A stretch of DNA of 64,000 bases from Geobacter sp. DSM 9736 (GTDB taxonomy: Bacteria; Desulfobacterota; Desulfuromonadia; Geobacterales; Geobacteraceae), in NCBI RefSeq assembly GCF_900187405.1, contig NZ_LT896716.1, positions 2,546,001 through 2,610,000 on the forward strand, written 5' to 3'. Positions 43,095 to 50,611 of this stretch are shown here, one piece after another; position 1 is the first letter of the stretch; each line of letters starts with the position of its first letter. The translations under genes and the position numbers were made by a program. The notes under the pieces were generated by a model. That model saw nothing but the letters and a program-made list of their open reading frames with translations, was not told the DNA's origin and did not search any database.

Positions 43095-43513
43095 CAGCCA
43101 CAGAGACGCAGAGACACGGAGTCTAGGCAATCAACGCACTTACAGAAAGAATCATTGGTTGCGCCATCGAGGTCCACAAGAACCTGGGGCCGGGGCTGCT
43201 TGAGTCCGTATATGAGAAAGCGCTATGTTACGAACTGAGCGCCGGAGGGCTACGGTTCGAAAATCAGGTGGCGATTCCTGTTGTTTACAAGGGAAACGTT
43301 TTGGGGGAACACCGGCTTGATCTCCTTGTAGAAGACCTGGTCATCGTCGAGTTGAAGGCTGTGGATCGTTTCGATCCCGTATTCAAGGCGCAACTCCTCA
43401 GCTATCTGCGGCTGGCTCAAAAGCAACTCGGCCTTTTGATCAACTTCAACAACCCTGTTCTCAAAGATGGGATAACCAGAGTCATTCTCTGAGTCTCTGT
43501 GTCTCTGTTGCGA
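43095..43513. repeat. Inverted 'cacagag' repeats enclosing a GxxExxY gene
   Basis: Left arm 43095-43121 and right arm about 43486-43513 are inverted copies of the same repeat class as at 40802 and 41667. Together with the enclosed ORF they form a 419-bp unit that looks like an inserted cassette between nuoF and nuoG. The right arm overlaps the stop of the ORF. Confidence 0.75.
43130..43492 (+). CDS. GxxExxY protein (PD-(D/E)xK nuclease-like)
   Basis: About 120 aa: [19 protein letters not shown] then [15 protein letters not shown] (the G-x-x-E-x-x-Y signature) and [18 protein letters not shown], the D ... E-x-K active-site pattern of the PD-(D/E)xK fold. The frame begins after a TAG at 43124 and has no ATG, GTG or TTG until a GTG at 43268, which would cut off the signature. 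An ATC at 43130 lies 9 bases after GGAG. Either a rare start is used or the gene is dying. The function of the family is not established. Confidence 0.7.
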   Translation: MNALTERIIGCAIEVHKNLGPGLLESVYEKALCYELSAGGLRFENQVAIPVVYKGNVLGEHRLDLLVEDLVIVELKAVDRFDPVFKAQLLSYLRLAQKQLGLLINFNNPVLKDGITRVIL

Positions 43514-43524
43514 GATGAGGCCTC

Positions 43525-45429
43525 ATGCCCAAGCTGATAATCGACAACATACCGGTCGAAGTCCCCCCCGGGACCAACGTACTGGAAGCCGCACGGGCTG
43601 TTGGGATCGTCATCCCTCACTTCTGCTACCACGAGGCTCTGGGCAGCGTCGGCGCCTGCCGGCTGTGCGCCATGAAATTTGTGGAAGGCCCGGTGAAGGG
43701 GGTGCAGATGTCGTGCATGATCCCCGCACAGGACGGCATGGTGGTTTCCACCACCGACGGAGAGGCGGCACGGCTCCGGCAGCTCGTGATCGAGTGGCTG
43801 ATGATCAACCATCCCCATGACTGCCCGGTATGCGACGAGGGGGGGGAATGCCTCCTCCAGGACTACACGGTTGCGGGAGGGCACGGCATCCGCCGCTTCC
43901 AGGGGAAGAAGCGCACTTTCCTCAACCAGTACCTGGGGCCGTACATTCACCACGAGATGAACCGGTGCATCGAGTGCTACCGCTGCTCCCGCTTCTATCA
44001 GGAGTATGCCGGCGGCACCGACCTGGGCGCCATGGGGAGCGCGGGCCGGGTCTACTTCGGCCGGTTCACGGAAGGAGAGCTGGAATCCCCCTTCTCCGGG
44101 AATCTCCTGGATATCTGCCCCACCGGTGTCTATACCGACAGGACCGCCCGCTACCGTGCCCGTTACTGGGACTACCAGATGGCACCCTCCATCTGCCCCT
44201 GGTGCTCGCTCGGATGCAACACTCTCCCGGCGGCGCGTTACCGGGAGCTGCTGAAGACGGCTGCGCGCCGCAACGATGCGGTGAACGGCTGGTTCATCTG
44301 CGACCGGGGGCGCTTCACCAAGGATCCCGTCAACGATCCCGCACGCCCGCGCACCCCGCTGATCGACGGAAATGAGGCCCAGTGGGAAGAAGCTCTGGAT
44401 ACGCTTGCGTCGCGCCTCCAGGATTTTATAAGAGTCAACGGAGCCGGTAGCCTTGCAGTCGTCGGCTCTTCCCGCCTGTCGCTGGAAGGGGCCCTGCTTC
44501 TCCAGCGGCTCTCTGCAGCCCTCGGCGCCGGGTTCCTCTGTTTTTTCTCCGACGATGGAGAAGCCCGGCGCGCCGCTGCGGCCGTCGAGCATCTTCATCG
44601 GGATAACGCGGCGTCCCTTGCCGAAGTCCGTACCGCGGACATGATCGTCCTGGACAACTGCGACCCGCTCAGGGAGGCCCCCGTGCTGCTCCTGGCCGTG
44701 CGGCAGGCATGGCGGAAGGGTGCCCGGATTTTTTCCGTCGGCGCCACCCCGGCAGGAGAACTCGCCCGGACCGTGTCCATTGAAATAACCGATGCACGGG
44801 AACTGGATGCCGTTCCCTTGGCGGAAGCAGAACGGGGGGTCATTATAACGGGGAGGCCTCACCCCGATCTTCGCCGGGCCGGACTCAAACTCTTCTTCAT
44901 CCTGGAGGACCCCAACTCCTTCGGTGCAGCCCTTCTCGCCCGGGAGCATCGTGGAGTCGATCTCTCGCAAGCTCTCGACACGGGACGGGTCAAGGGGGTA
45001 ATCGCCATCGAGGCGGATCTGCCTAAGGTTCCCACAGAAGTGGCAATCCTTGCCGCTGCGGACTGGCTTGCCACTGAGGACGTGGCCCGGGCCGGGGTTT
45101 TCCTCCCGACCGCCGCATGGGTGGAGATGGACGGCACCTGGATCAACAATGAGGGACGCGCCCAGCGTTTCCAGCGGAGTTTCAGCCCAGGGAGGCCCGT
45201 CAAGCAGGAGCCGACGGTGCACCCGCCGCACACCCCGAGACATCTTCCTCCCGGAAGCGATCCGAAACCCGCCTGGGAGGTTGCAGCCGCCCTGCTGCAG
45301 CGGCTCTCGGGAGAACGGGTTACGGAACCGCTCTCTGGAAGATGGGAGGTGCTGCGCGGCCTCGATCCGAATACGGAAGGGTTCAGAATGCTCGATCCTC
45401 TCCCGGGCTCCGAAAAAGGTGCCACATGA
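43525..45429 (+). CDS. nuoG: NADH-quinone oxidoreductase subunit G
   Basis: 634 aa, a shorter form of NuoG. N-terminal ferredoxin domain with 2Fe-2S ligands Cys34, Cys45, Cys48 and Cys64; then HPHDCPVCDEGGECLLQD, the second cluster set CIECYRCSRF, and CPWCSLGCN plus FICDRGRF for the molybdopterin-type part. The C-terminal half (about 300-634) is a degenerate molybdopterin-oxidoreductase fold. Start ATG 43525 has GAGATGAGG before it. Its stop overlaps nuoH (ATGA). Confidence 0.94.
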   Translation: MPKLIIDNIPVEVPPGTNVLEAARAVGIVIPHFCYHEALGSVGACRLCAMKFVEGPVKGVQMSCMIPAQDGMVVSTTDGEAARLRQLVIEWLMINHPHDCPVCDEGGECLLQDYTVAGGHGIRRFQGKKRTFLNQYLGPYIHHEMNRCIECYRCSRFYQEYAGGTDLGAMGSAGRVYFGRFTEGELESPFSGNLLDICPTGVYTDRTARYRARYWDYQMAPSICPWCSLGCNTLPAARYRELLKTAARRNDAVNGWFICDRGRFTKDPVNDPARPRTPLIDGNEAQWEEALDTLASRLQDFIRVNGAGSLAVVGSSRLSLEGALLLQRLSAALGAGFLCFFSDDGEARRAAAAVEHLHRDNAASLAEVRTADMIVLDNCDPLREAPVLLLAVRQAWRKGARIFSVGATPAGELARTVSIEITDARELDAVPLAEAERGVIITGRPHPDLRRAGLKLFFILEDPNSFGAALLAREHRGVDLSQALDTGRVKGVIAIEADLPKVPTEVAILAAADWLATEDVARAGVFLPTAAWVEMDGTWINNEGRAQRFQRSFSPGRPVKQEPTVHPPHTPRHLPPGSDPKPAWEVAAALLQRLSGERVTEPLSGRWEVLRGLDPNTEGFRMLDPLPGSEKGAT

Positions 45430-46415
45430 CCCCGGCTGTCCTGGACATGCTTCTGCTCCTGGCGAAGATAGGGCTCGTCTACTTCGTGATCCTCACTTTC
45501 GCCGCCTACCTCGTGCTGGCCGAGCGGCGGGTTCTCGCGTGGATACAGGACCGCAAAGGGCCGAACCGCGTAGGTCCTTTCGGGCTGCTGCAGCCCCTGG
45601 CGGACCTGATCAAAATGCTTACGAAAGAGGATTTCCGCCCCGCCGGCGCCGACCGCTGGCTCTTTCTTCTGGCGCCCGCGATGGCGGCGATCCCCGCCCT
45701 CATGATCTTCGGCGTCATCCCCTTCGGAGCTCCCGTCGACATCTTCGGCCGCACGGTTCCACTCGTGGTTGCCGACCTGAACGTGGGGCTCCTCTTCTTC
45801 CTGGCCCTCTCATCCATCGCCGTCTACAGTGTGGCGCTGGGGGGCTGGGCCTCCAACTCCAAGTACGCCCTGCTCGGCGGGATCAGGGGCCTTGCGCAGC
45901 TCATATCATACGAACTCTCCATGGGGCTGTCGGTGGTCCCGGTGGTGATGCTCGCCCGCTCCTTCAGTCTCACCGAAATAGTGGATGCCCAGAGCACCGT
46001 GCCCTTCATAGTGTACCAGCCGGTGGCCTTCGTCATCTTCCTCATCAGCATCGCGGCGGAGTGCAGGCGGATCCCTTTTGACCTTCCAGAGGCTGAATCG
46101 GAGCTGGTTGCCGGGTTTCACGCCGAATATTCGGGTATGCGCTTCGGCCTCTTCTTCGTCGGCGAATACGTGAACGTAATCGCCCTCGGTGCTCTGGCCA
46201 CCACCTTCTTTCTCGGGGGGTGGCACGGACCGCTTCTCCCCCCCCCGGTCTGGTTCTTCATCAAGGTGTCGCTCTTCGCCTTTTTCTTCATCTGGATGCG
46301 CGGGACCCTGCCCCGGCTGCGCTACGACCAGCTGATGCACCTGGGGTGGAAAGTGTTGACTCCTTTAGCCTTGCTTAATATACTAGCGACCGGCTGGTGG
46401 CTATTGCTCCGCTGA
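45426..46415 (+). CDS. nuoH: NADH-quinone oxidoreductase subunit H
   Basis: Membrane subunit next to the quinone site, 329 aa, eight helices. Signatures: ERRVLAWIQDRKGPNRVGPFGLLQPLADLIKML and ECRRIPFDLPEAESELVAGFHAEYSGM (in parts), with the acidic residues of the quinone/proton E-channel. ATG 45426 overlaps the nuoG stop by four bases. nuoI is displaced by an ankyrin gene. Confidence 0.95.
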   Translation: MTPAVLDMLLLLAKIGLVYFVILTFAAYLVLAERRVLAWIQDRKGPNRVGPFGLLQPLADLIKMLTKEDFRPAGADRWLFLLAPAMAAIPALMIFGVIPFGAPVDIFGRTVPLVVADLNVGLLFFLALSSIAVYSVALGGWASNSKYALLGGIRGLAQLISYELSMGLSVVPVVMLARSFSLTEIVDAQSTVPFIVYQPVAFVIFLISIAAECRRIPFDLPEAESELVAGFHAEYSGMRFGLFFVGEYVNVIALGALATTFFLGGWHGPLLPPPVWFFIKVSLFAFFFIWMRGTLPRLRYDQLMHLGWKVLTPLALLNILATGWWLLLR

Positions 46416-46498
46416 CCCACTTTCGGCCGCCGGCTCGTTCGGCAACAACGGACTTCGTGGTTTCCAACTGCAGCAATGACAGGGAAAGGAGAGGGCCG

Positions 46499-46969
46499 AT
46501 GGAGACGTTACTCAGGGCAGGAAGCGCGACCGAAAAGGGGGAATGGATGATGCAAAATGTCAACGGACGGGACAGGCACGGGCACACTCCTCTCATTAAC
46601 GCCGCAAAAGCGGGGGACATGGAAACAGTCTCCGATTTACTGCGGCGGGGCGCCGACCTGGACGCGCGCAGCGACAAGGGAAAGACCGCCCTCCACTATG
46701 CGGCTGCCAATGGTCATGTCGAGGTGGTCCGGCTGCTCGTACAGAGCGGCGCCACCGTCGATGCCCGCGACAGGGAAGGGCACACCCCTCTCATGTTCGC
46801 GGCAATCTACGGCTGCAACCACACCGTCCAGGCCCTCATCAACAGCGGCGCCGATACTCGCGCCAGAACCCTCGCCGGCAACACCGCCATGGTCTACGCC
46901 GAAAACAACGGCCGGCCTCTTGCCCTGGCCCTCCTGAAGAAAGCACAGCGTACGGAGGGGACCGCCTGA
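46499..46969 (+). CDS. Ankyrin-repeat protein inserted in the nuo operon
   Basis: About 156 aa from ATG 46499 (GGAGAGGGCC upstream). From residue 25 there are four ankyrin repeats, each with H/G-x-TPL-x-x-A-x-x-x-G-x-x-x-x-V-x-x-L-L-x-x-G-A (HGHTPLINAAKAGD; GKTALHYAAANGHVEVVRLL; GHTPLMFAAIYGC; GNTAMVYAENNGRP). Small cytosolic protein-binding scaffold; no signal peptide. It lies between nuoH and nuoI in the operon direction, so it is cotranscribed with complex I. It could be an assembly factor or simply a passenger. Confidence 0.88.
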   Translation: METLLRAGSATEKGEWMMQNVNGRDRHGHTPLINAAKAGDMETVSDLLRRGADLDARSDKGKTALHYAAANGHVEVVRLLVQSGATVDARDREGHTPLMFAAIYGCNHTVQALINSGADTRARTLAGNTAMVYAENNGRPLALALLKKAQRTEGTA

Positions 46970-47067
46970 AGAACAAGCCCACTGCCGGGGGGCCGCCTTC
47001 GGCCCCTCAGCTTTCCGCATGAATCGGTCAGCCGGCCCCGTACGTCATACCAGAGAGGTCACCCATC

Positions 47068-47607
47068 ATGCTCAAAGCCCCCCTGATACGTGACACCAAA
47101 GCCATTCTGACCGGCTTCGCCACTACCTTGAAGCACCTCCTGCAGCGCCCGGTGACAATCCAGTACCCGGAGCAGAAGCGGACTCCCCCCCCCAGATACC
47201 GCGCACGGATCGTCCTTACCAGGGACCCGGACGGCGAGGAGCGGTGCGTTGCGTGCTACCTCTGCTCGGCCGCATGTCCGGTGGACTGCATCTCCATCCA
47301 GGCCACTGAATCCCCGGAAGGGCGGCGGTACCCGGAGTGGTTCCGTATTAACTTCGCCCGCTGCATCTACTGCGGCCTCTGCGCCGATGCATGTCCGACC
47401 CTGGCGATCCAGATGACCCCCGACTACGAGTTCTGCAAGCGGAACATCATGGAGATGATCTATGAGAAGGAAGACCTCCTCATCGACAACGGGGGCAAGG
47501 ACGGGAGCTACAACTATTACCGCCATGCAGGGATGGGGGTCGTCCAGCCCCGGGGGAGCAGCCCGGGGGAGGAGCCGCCAGTGGACCCACGGGACCTGAT
47601 GCCCTAA
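47068..47607 (+). CDS. nuoI: NADH-quinone oxidoreductase subunit I
   Basis: Ferredoxin-like subunit with two 4Fe-4S clusters, 179 aa: CVACYLCSAACPVDC and CIYCGLCADACPTLAI. The N-terminal amphipathic segment (LKAPLIRDTKAILTGFATTLKHLLQRP) anchors it to the membrane arm. GAGAGG lies about 10 bases before the ATG. The extra tail (RGSSPGEEPPVDPRDLMP) is disordered. Its stop codon touches the left end of the MITE-like repeat. Confidence 0.94.
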   Translation: MLKAPLIRDTKAILTGFATTLKHLLQRPVTIQYPEQKRTPPPRYRARIVLTRDPDGEERCVACYLCSAACPVDCISIQATESPEGRRYPEWFRINFARCIYCGLCADACPTLAIQMTPDYEFCKRNIMEMIYEKEDLLIDNGGKDGSYNYYRHAGMGVVQPRGSSPGEEPPVDPRDLMP

Positions 47608-47790
47608 GAGGCTGTTGAAAAGCGGGTTGTTCAAAAATAGTCAGATCTTCTAGCACCCGCAGAACGCCCCACGGAGGCGTAGTACCCTATGGGGCATAAA
47701 CAGCGCTACGCCGCACAAGGCGGCTTTCGAGGAGGGCGGCGAGATGGCTGTTTTTAGCTTCGCTGAAACTTCGTTTTCAACAACCTCTCT
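47607..47790. repeat. MITE-like repeat, copy 2 (between nuoI and nuoJ)
   Basis: A 184-bp element whose outer ends AGAGGCTGTTGAAAA and TTTTCAACAACCTCT are inverted repeats. It contains the same core as copy 1 at 37749 (GTTGTTCAAAAATAG ... CCCACGGAGGCGTAG ... CGGCTTTCGAGGAGGGCGGCGAGATGGC, in parts), but with an extra segment TACCCTATGGGGCATAAACAG and a longer right end. The left end begins on the last base of the nuoI stop. Confidence 0.85.
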
Positions 47791-47836
47791 AGCCCTCCCG
47801 GCGCGGCCGGATTCTCTGTGATAAAATGAACTGATA

Positions 47837-48379
47837 ATGGAGCAGACCCTCTTCTACATACTGGCTGCCGTCACCGTCGCTGCAACCCTGTTTGCCATCA
47901 CCGAACGGCACACGGTGCATGCCATCGTCTATCTCGTCACATCCTTCTTCGCACTCGCCGTGATCTTTTTCCTTCTCGGCGCGCCCGTCGTGGCCGCGTT
48001 CGAGGTGATCATCTATGCAGGAGCAATCATGGTGCTGTTTCTGTTCGTCATCATGATGCTCGACCTGGGCCATCCCGAGAAGGTACGTACCCCGGGAATA
48101 CTGGAGTGGGTGCCGGCTGCTATTCTCGGGACGGTCACCCTGGGCTCCCTGGTGGCCCTCGTCGCAGGCCGTTCGTCGCTGCCAGGCACCGGAACCGGTT
48201 ACATCACCATCCGCGACTTCAGCGTAACCCTCTTCAGAAATTACGGCATCGCCGTAGAGATAATCTCGCTGCAGCTTCTCTTCGCCCTTGTAGGGGCGCT
48301 CTACCTCGGCAGGCGCAACGGATCGCGTTCCGAAAATCGTTCCCCGGGAACAGGCAGGACCGGAGAGGGGACCGAATGA
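47837..48379 (+). CDS. nuoJ: NADH-quinone oxidoreductase subunit J
   Basis: Membrane subunit, 180 aa, five helices. The region VVAAFEVIIYAGAIMVLFLFVIMMLDLG carries the pi-bulge helix typical of NuoJ. The start ATG 47837 is 46 bases beyond the MITE-like repeat. It overlaps nuoK by four bases. The tail after residue 160 is polar. Confidence 0.93.
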   Translation: MEQTLFYILAAVTVAATLFAITERHTVHAIVYLVTSFFALAVIFFLLGAPVVAAFEVIIYAGAIMVLFLFVIMMLDLGHPEKVRTPGILEWVPAAILGTVTLGSLVALVAGRSSLPGTGTGYITIRDFSVTLFRNYGIAVEIISLQLLFALVGALYLGRRNGSRSENRSPGTGRTGEGTE

Positions 48380-48684
48380 TCGTGCCCCTTCTCCACGTGC
48401 TTCTGCTGGCGGGCATCCTCTTTGTCCTGGGCCTCGTCTGCACCCTGGTCTGGCGCTCCAACGTGATCATGATGCTCATCGGGATCGAGATCATGCTCAA
48501 CGCCGCGATGCTCGCCTTCATCGGCGGAGCCAACCGGTGGGGAGCGGCCGACGGCCAGGTCTTCGCCCTCATGATCGTGGCGATGACCTCCGCCGAGGTT
48601 TCCCTAGCCCTGGCGCTGGTTGTCTACCTGCACAGGCGGAAGAAGACGGTGAACACCGACGAGTTCAGTTCGATGAAGGGATGA
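48376..48684 (+). CDS. nuoK: NADH-quinone oxidoreductase subunit K
   Basis: A 102-aa three-helix membrane subunit. The conserved acidic residues in helices 2 and 3 are present (LIGIEIMLNAAMLAFI and VAMTSAEVSLALALVVYLHRR, each partly quoted), forming part of the proton path. ATG 48376 overlaps the nuoJ stop with GAGAGGGGACC ahead. The C-terminal tail is slightly longer than usual. Confidence 0.95.
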   Translation: MIVPLLHVLLLAGILFVLGLVCTLVWRSNVIMMLIGIEIMLNAAMLAFIGGANRWGAADGQVFALMIVAMTSAEVSLALALVVYLHRRKKTVNTDEFSSMKG

Positions 48685-48693
48685 AAAGGCTGC

Positions 48694-48734
48694 AATAGGT
48701 CTTATACGACCTATAGGACCTATGGGACCTATAA
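48694..48734 (+). repeat. 9-bp tandem repeats before nuoL
   Basis: Three direct copies GACCTATAG (48708-48716), GACCTATGG (48717-48725) and GACCTATAA (48726-48734), preceded by the inverted unit ATAGGTC at 48695. The first base of the nuoL start codon is the last base of the third copy, and an in-frame ATG inside the repeat (48722) offers a second possible start. Together the copies could form small hairpins covering the ribosome site. Confidence 0.8.
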
Positions 48735-50611
48735 TGAACCTCTACCTTACCCTCATACTCCTCTTCCCCCTCCTGGGGGCGGTGCTCAACATGGTGATCG
48801 GCCGGAAGCTGCCGCGCCTGGTGAGCGAAACGATGGCTTGTGCCGTCGTATGGGGAGCTTTTGCCTGCACCGCCCTTGCATTCGCAATGTACCGGGCACC
48901 GGTGCGGGTCGAACTGGCTTCGTGGCTCCAGGATTTCGATTTTTCAGCCCCCATCGCACTCTATCTCGACCCGCTCTCCCTGGTGATGACCCTCATGATC
49001 ACCTTCGTCTGCGGCCTCATACACGTCTACGCGGTCGGGTACATGCGGGGGGAGGAGAGCCATGCCCGCTTCTTCGCGCTCCTCAACCTCTTCGTCTTCG
49101 CCATGCTCGTGCTGGTGCTGGCTGACAACCTGCCGCTCCTGTACCTCGGGTGGGAGGGGGTCGGCTTCTGCTCCTACGCCCTCATCGGGTTCTGGTACCG
49201 GGACGCCGGGAACGCCGATGCCGGCCGAAAGGCATTCATCACCACACGGATCGGCGATACCGCCCTCGGGATCGGCATCGTCTGGTGTTTCCAGCTCTTC
49301 CGGACCCAGTCCATCAGTGAGATCAACCAGATGGGGTTCCTTCTCCCCGTGGGGGTGATCACTGCGCTGGGATTCCTCTTCCTGCTGGGAGCTGCCGGGA
49401 AATCAGCCCAAGTCCCTCTGATGGTGTGGCTTCCCGACGCCATGGCAGGACCTACGCCCGTCTCCGCCCTGATCCACGCCGCCACCATGGTGACTGCAGG
49501 TGTCTATCTCATGGCGCGGATGTTTCCCCTCTTCAGCGTATCGGCACCGGTGATGGCGGCCGTCGCGGTAACTGGAGCCGTAACCGCGCTTTACGGGGCG
49601 ACCTGCGCCCTGGCCCAGCGTGACCTTAAACGGGTGCTGGCCTACTCCACCATCAGCCAGATCGGCTACATGATGCTCGGCGTCGGCGCGGGAGCCATTA
49701 CCGCCGCCACCTTCCATCTGCTCGTCCACGCATTCTTCAAGGCGCTTCTCTTCCTCTGCGCAGGAGTCGTCATAACGGCGCTCCACCATGAGCAGGACAT
49801 CTTCAGGATGGGGGGGCTGCGCAGGAAGATGCCCTACACCTTCTGGACCTTCTTCATCGGCGCGGCATGCCTGGCCGGCTTGCCCCCCACCGGCGGGTTC
49901 TTCAGCAAGGACGCCATCCTCGCCGCTGTCTGGGCCAAAGGTGGTCTGCTCTACGGCACGCTTTTCATCCTGGGCATCGTGACGGCGCTCCTCACCTCCA
50001 TCTATACATTCAGACTCGTCTATCTTGTGTTTGCCGGAGAAGGGGTTAAGGAAGCGGAGCATGTCCCCCGGGTGATGCAGACGATGCTCCTTCCCCTGGC
50101 GATTCTCGGTTTTTTCGGAGGGTTTCTCCACCTTCCCGACTACCTGCTCGAAGGTGGGGGCTGGCTCGGGGGATTCTTCTCCACCGCCCTGCCCAGAGGT
50201 ATACCAGTTCCTCACGACACCGAGCTTATCGTGGAAGGAATCGCCGGTACCGTAGCGCTGGCTGGGGTCATTGCGGTGCACCTCCGCTATGGGGGGCTGC
50301 GCAGGCAGACCCGCATCGAAGCGGCGGCGACCGGGCCCGCAGGCGCTGCCGGCTTCTTCCTGAACGGCTGGTACGTCGACGGCCTCTACCGGATTCTCTT
50401 CATCAGGCCATTCGAGTGGATGGCAGGCTTTCTGTGGCGGCGGGTTGACGAAGGCGTAATCGACGATTCGCTGGACGCGATGGCCGCATCGGTGGGTAAG
50501 GCCGGGAGAAGTCTCGCCGGCTGGACAAGCGGCAGGGTGTCGGTCTACCTGGCCAGTTTCGCCGCAGGAGCCGCTGTTCTCCTGGGATGGCTGGCATGGG
50601 GGAAGTTCTGA
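48734..50611 (+). CDS. nuoL: NADH-quinone oxidoreductase subunit L
   Basis: The largest antiporter-like subunit, 625 aa, about 16 helices and the long lateral helix at the C-terminus. Core signatures: LGWEGVGFCSYALIGFWY, GAAGKSAQVPLMVWLPDAMAGPTPVSALIHAATMVTAGVYLM (in part; with Lys and His of the proton path) and LLVHAFFKALLFLCAG. The chosen start is ATG 48734; ATG 48722 lies in the 9-bp repeat. No clear ribosome site. Stop overlaps nuoM (TGATG). Confidence 0.94.
   Translation: MNLYLTLILLFPLLGAVLNMVIGRKLPRLVSETMACAVVWGAFACTALAFAMYRAPVRVELASWLQDFDFSAPIALYLDPLSLVMTLMITFVCGLIHVYAVGYMRGEESHARFFALLNLFVFAMLVLVLADNLPLLYLGWEGVGFCSYALIGFWYRDAGNADAGRKAFITTRIGDTALGIGIVWCFQLFRTQSISEINQMGFLLPVGVITALGFLFLLGAAGKSAQVPLMVWLPDAMAGPTPVSALIHAATMVTAGVYLMARMFPLFSVSAPVMAAVAVTGAVTALYGATCALAQRDLKRVLAYSTISQIGYMMLGVGAGAITAATFHLLVHAFFKALLFLCAGVVITALHHEQDIFRMGGLRRKMPYTFWTFFIGAACLAGLPPTGGFFSKDAILAAVWAKGGLLYGTLFILGIVTALLTSIYTFRLVYLVFAGEGVKEAEHVPRVMQTMLLPLAILGFFGGFLHLPDYLLEGGGWLGGFFSTALPRGIPVPHDTELIVEGIAGTVALAGVIAVHLRYGGLRRQTRIEAAATGPAGAAGFFLNGWYVDGLYRILFIRPFEWMAGFLWRRVDEGVIDDSLDAMAASVGKAGRSLAGWTSGRVSVYLASFAAGAAVLLGWLAWGKF

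Noticed and set aside
43268-43492. GTG 43268 as start of the GxxExxY gene
   Set aside because: This would remove the defining GxxExxY motif; the reading frame upstream is clearly family-like, so a rare start or decay is more likely.
48722-48733. ATG 48722 as nuoL start
   Set aside because: It lies inside the 9-bp tandem repeat and adds four residues (MGPI) unlike NuoL; ATG 48734 gives the normal N-terminus.
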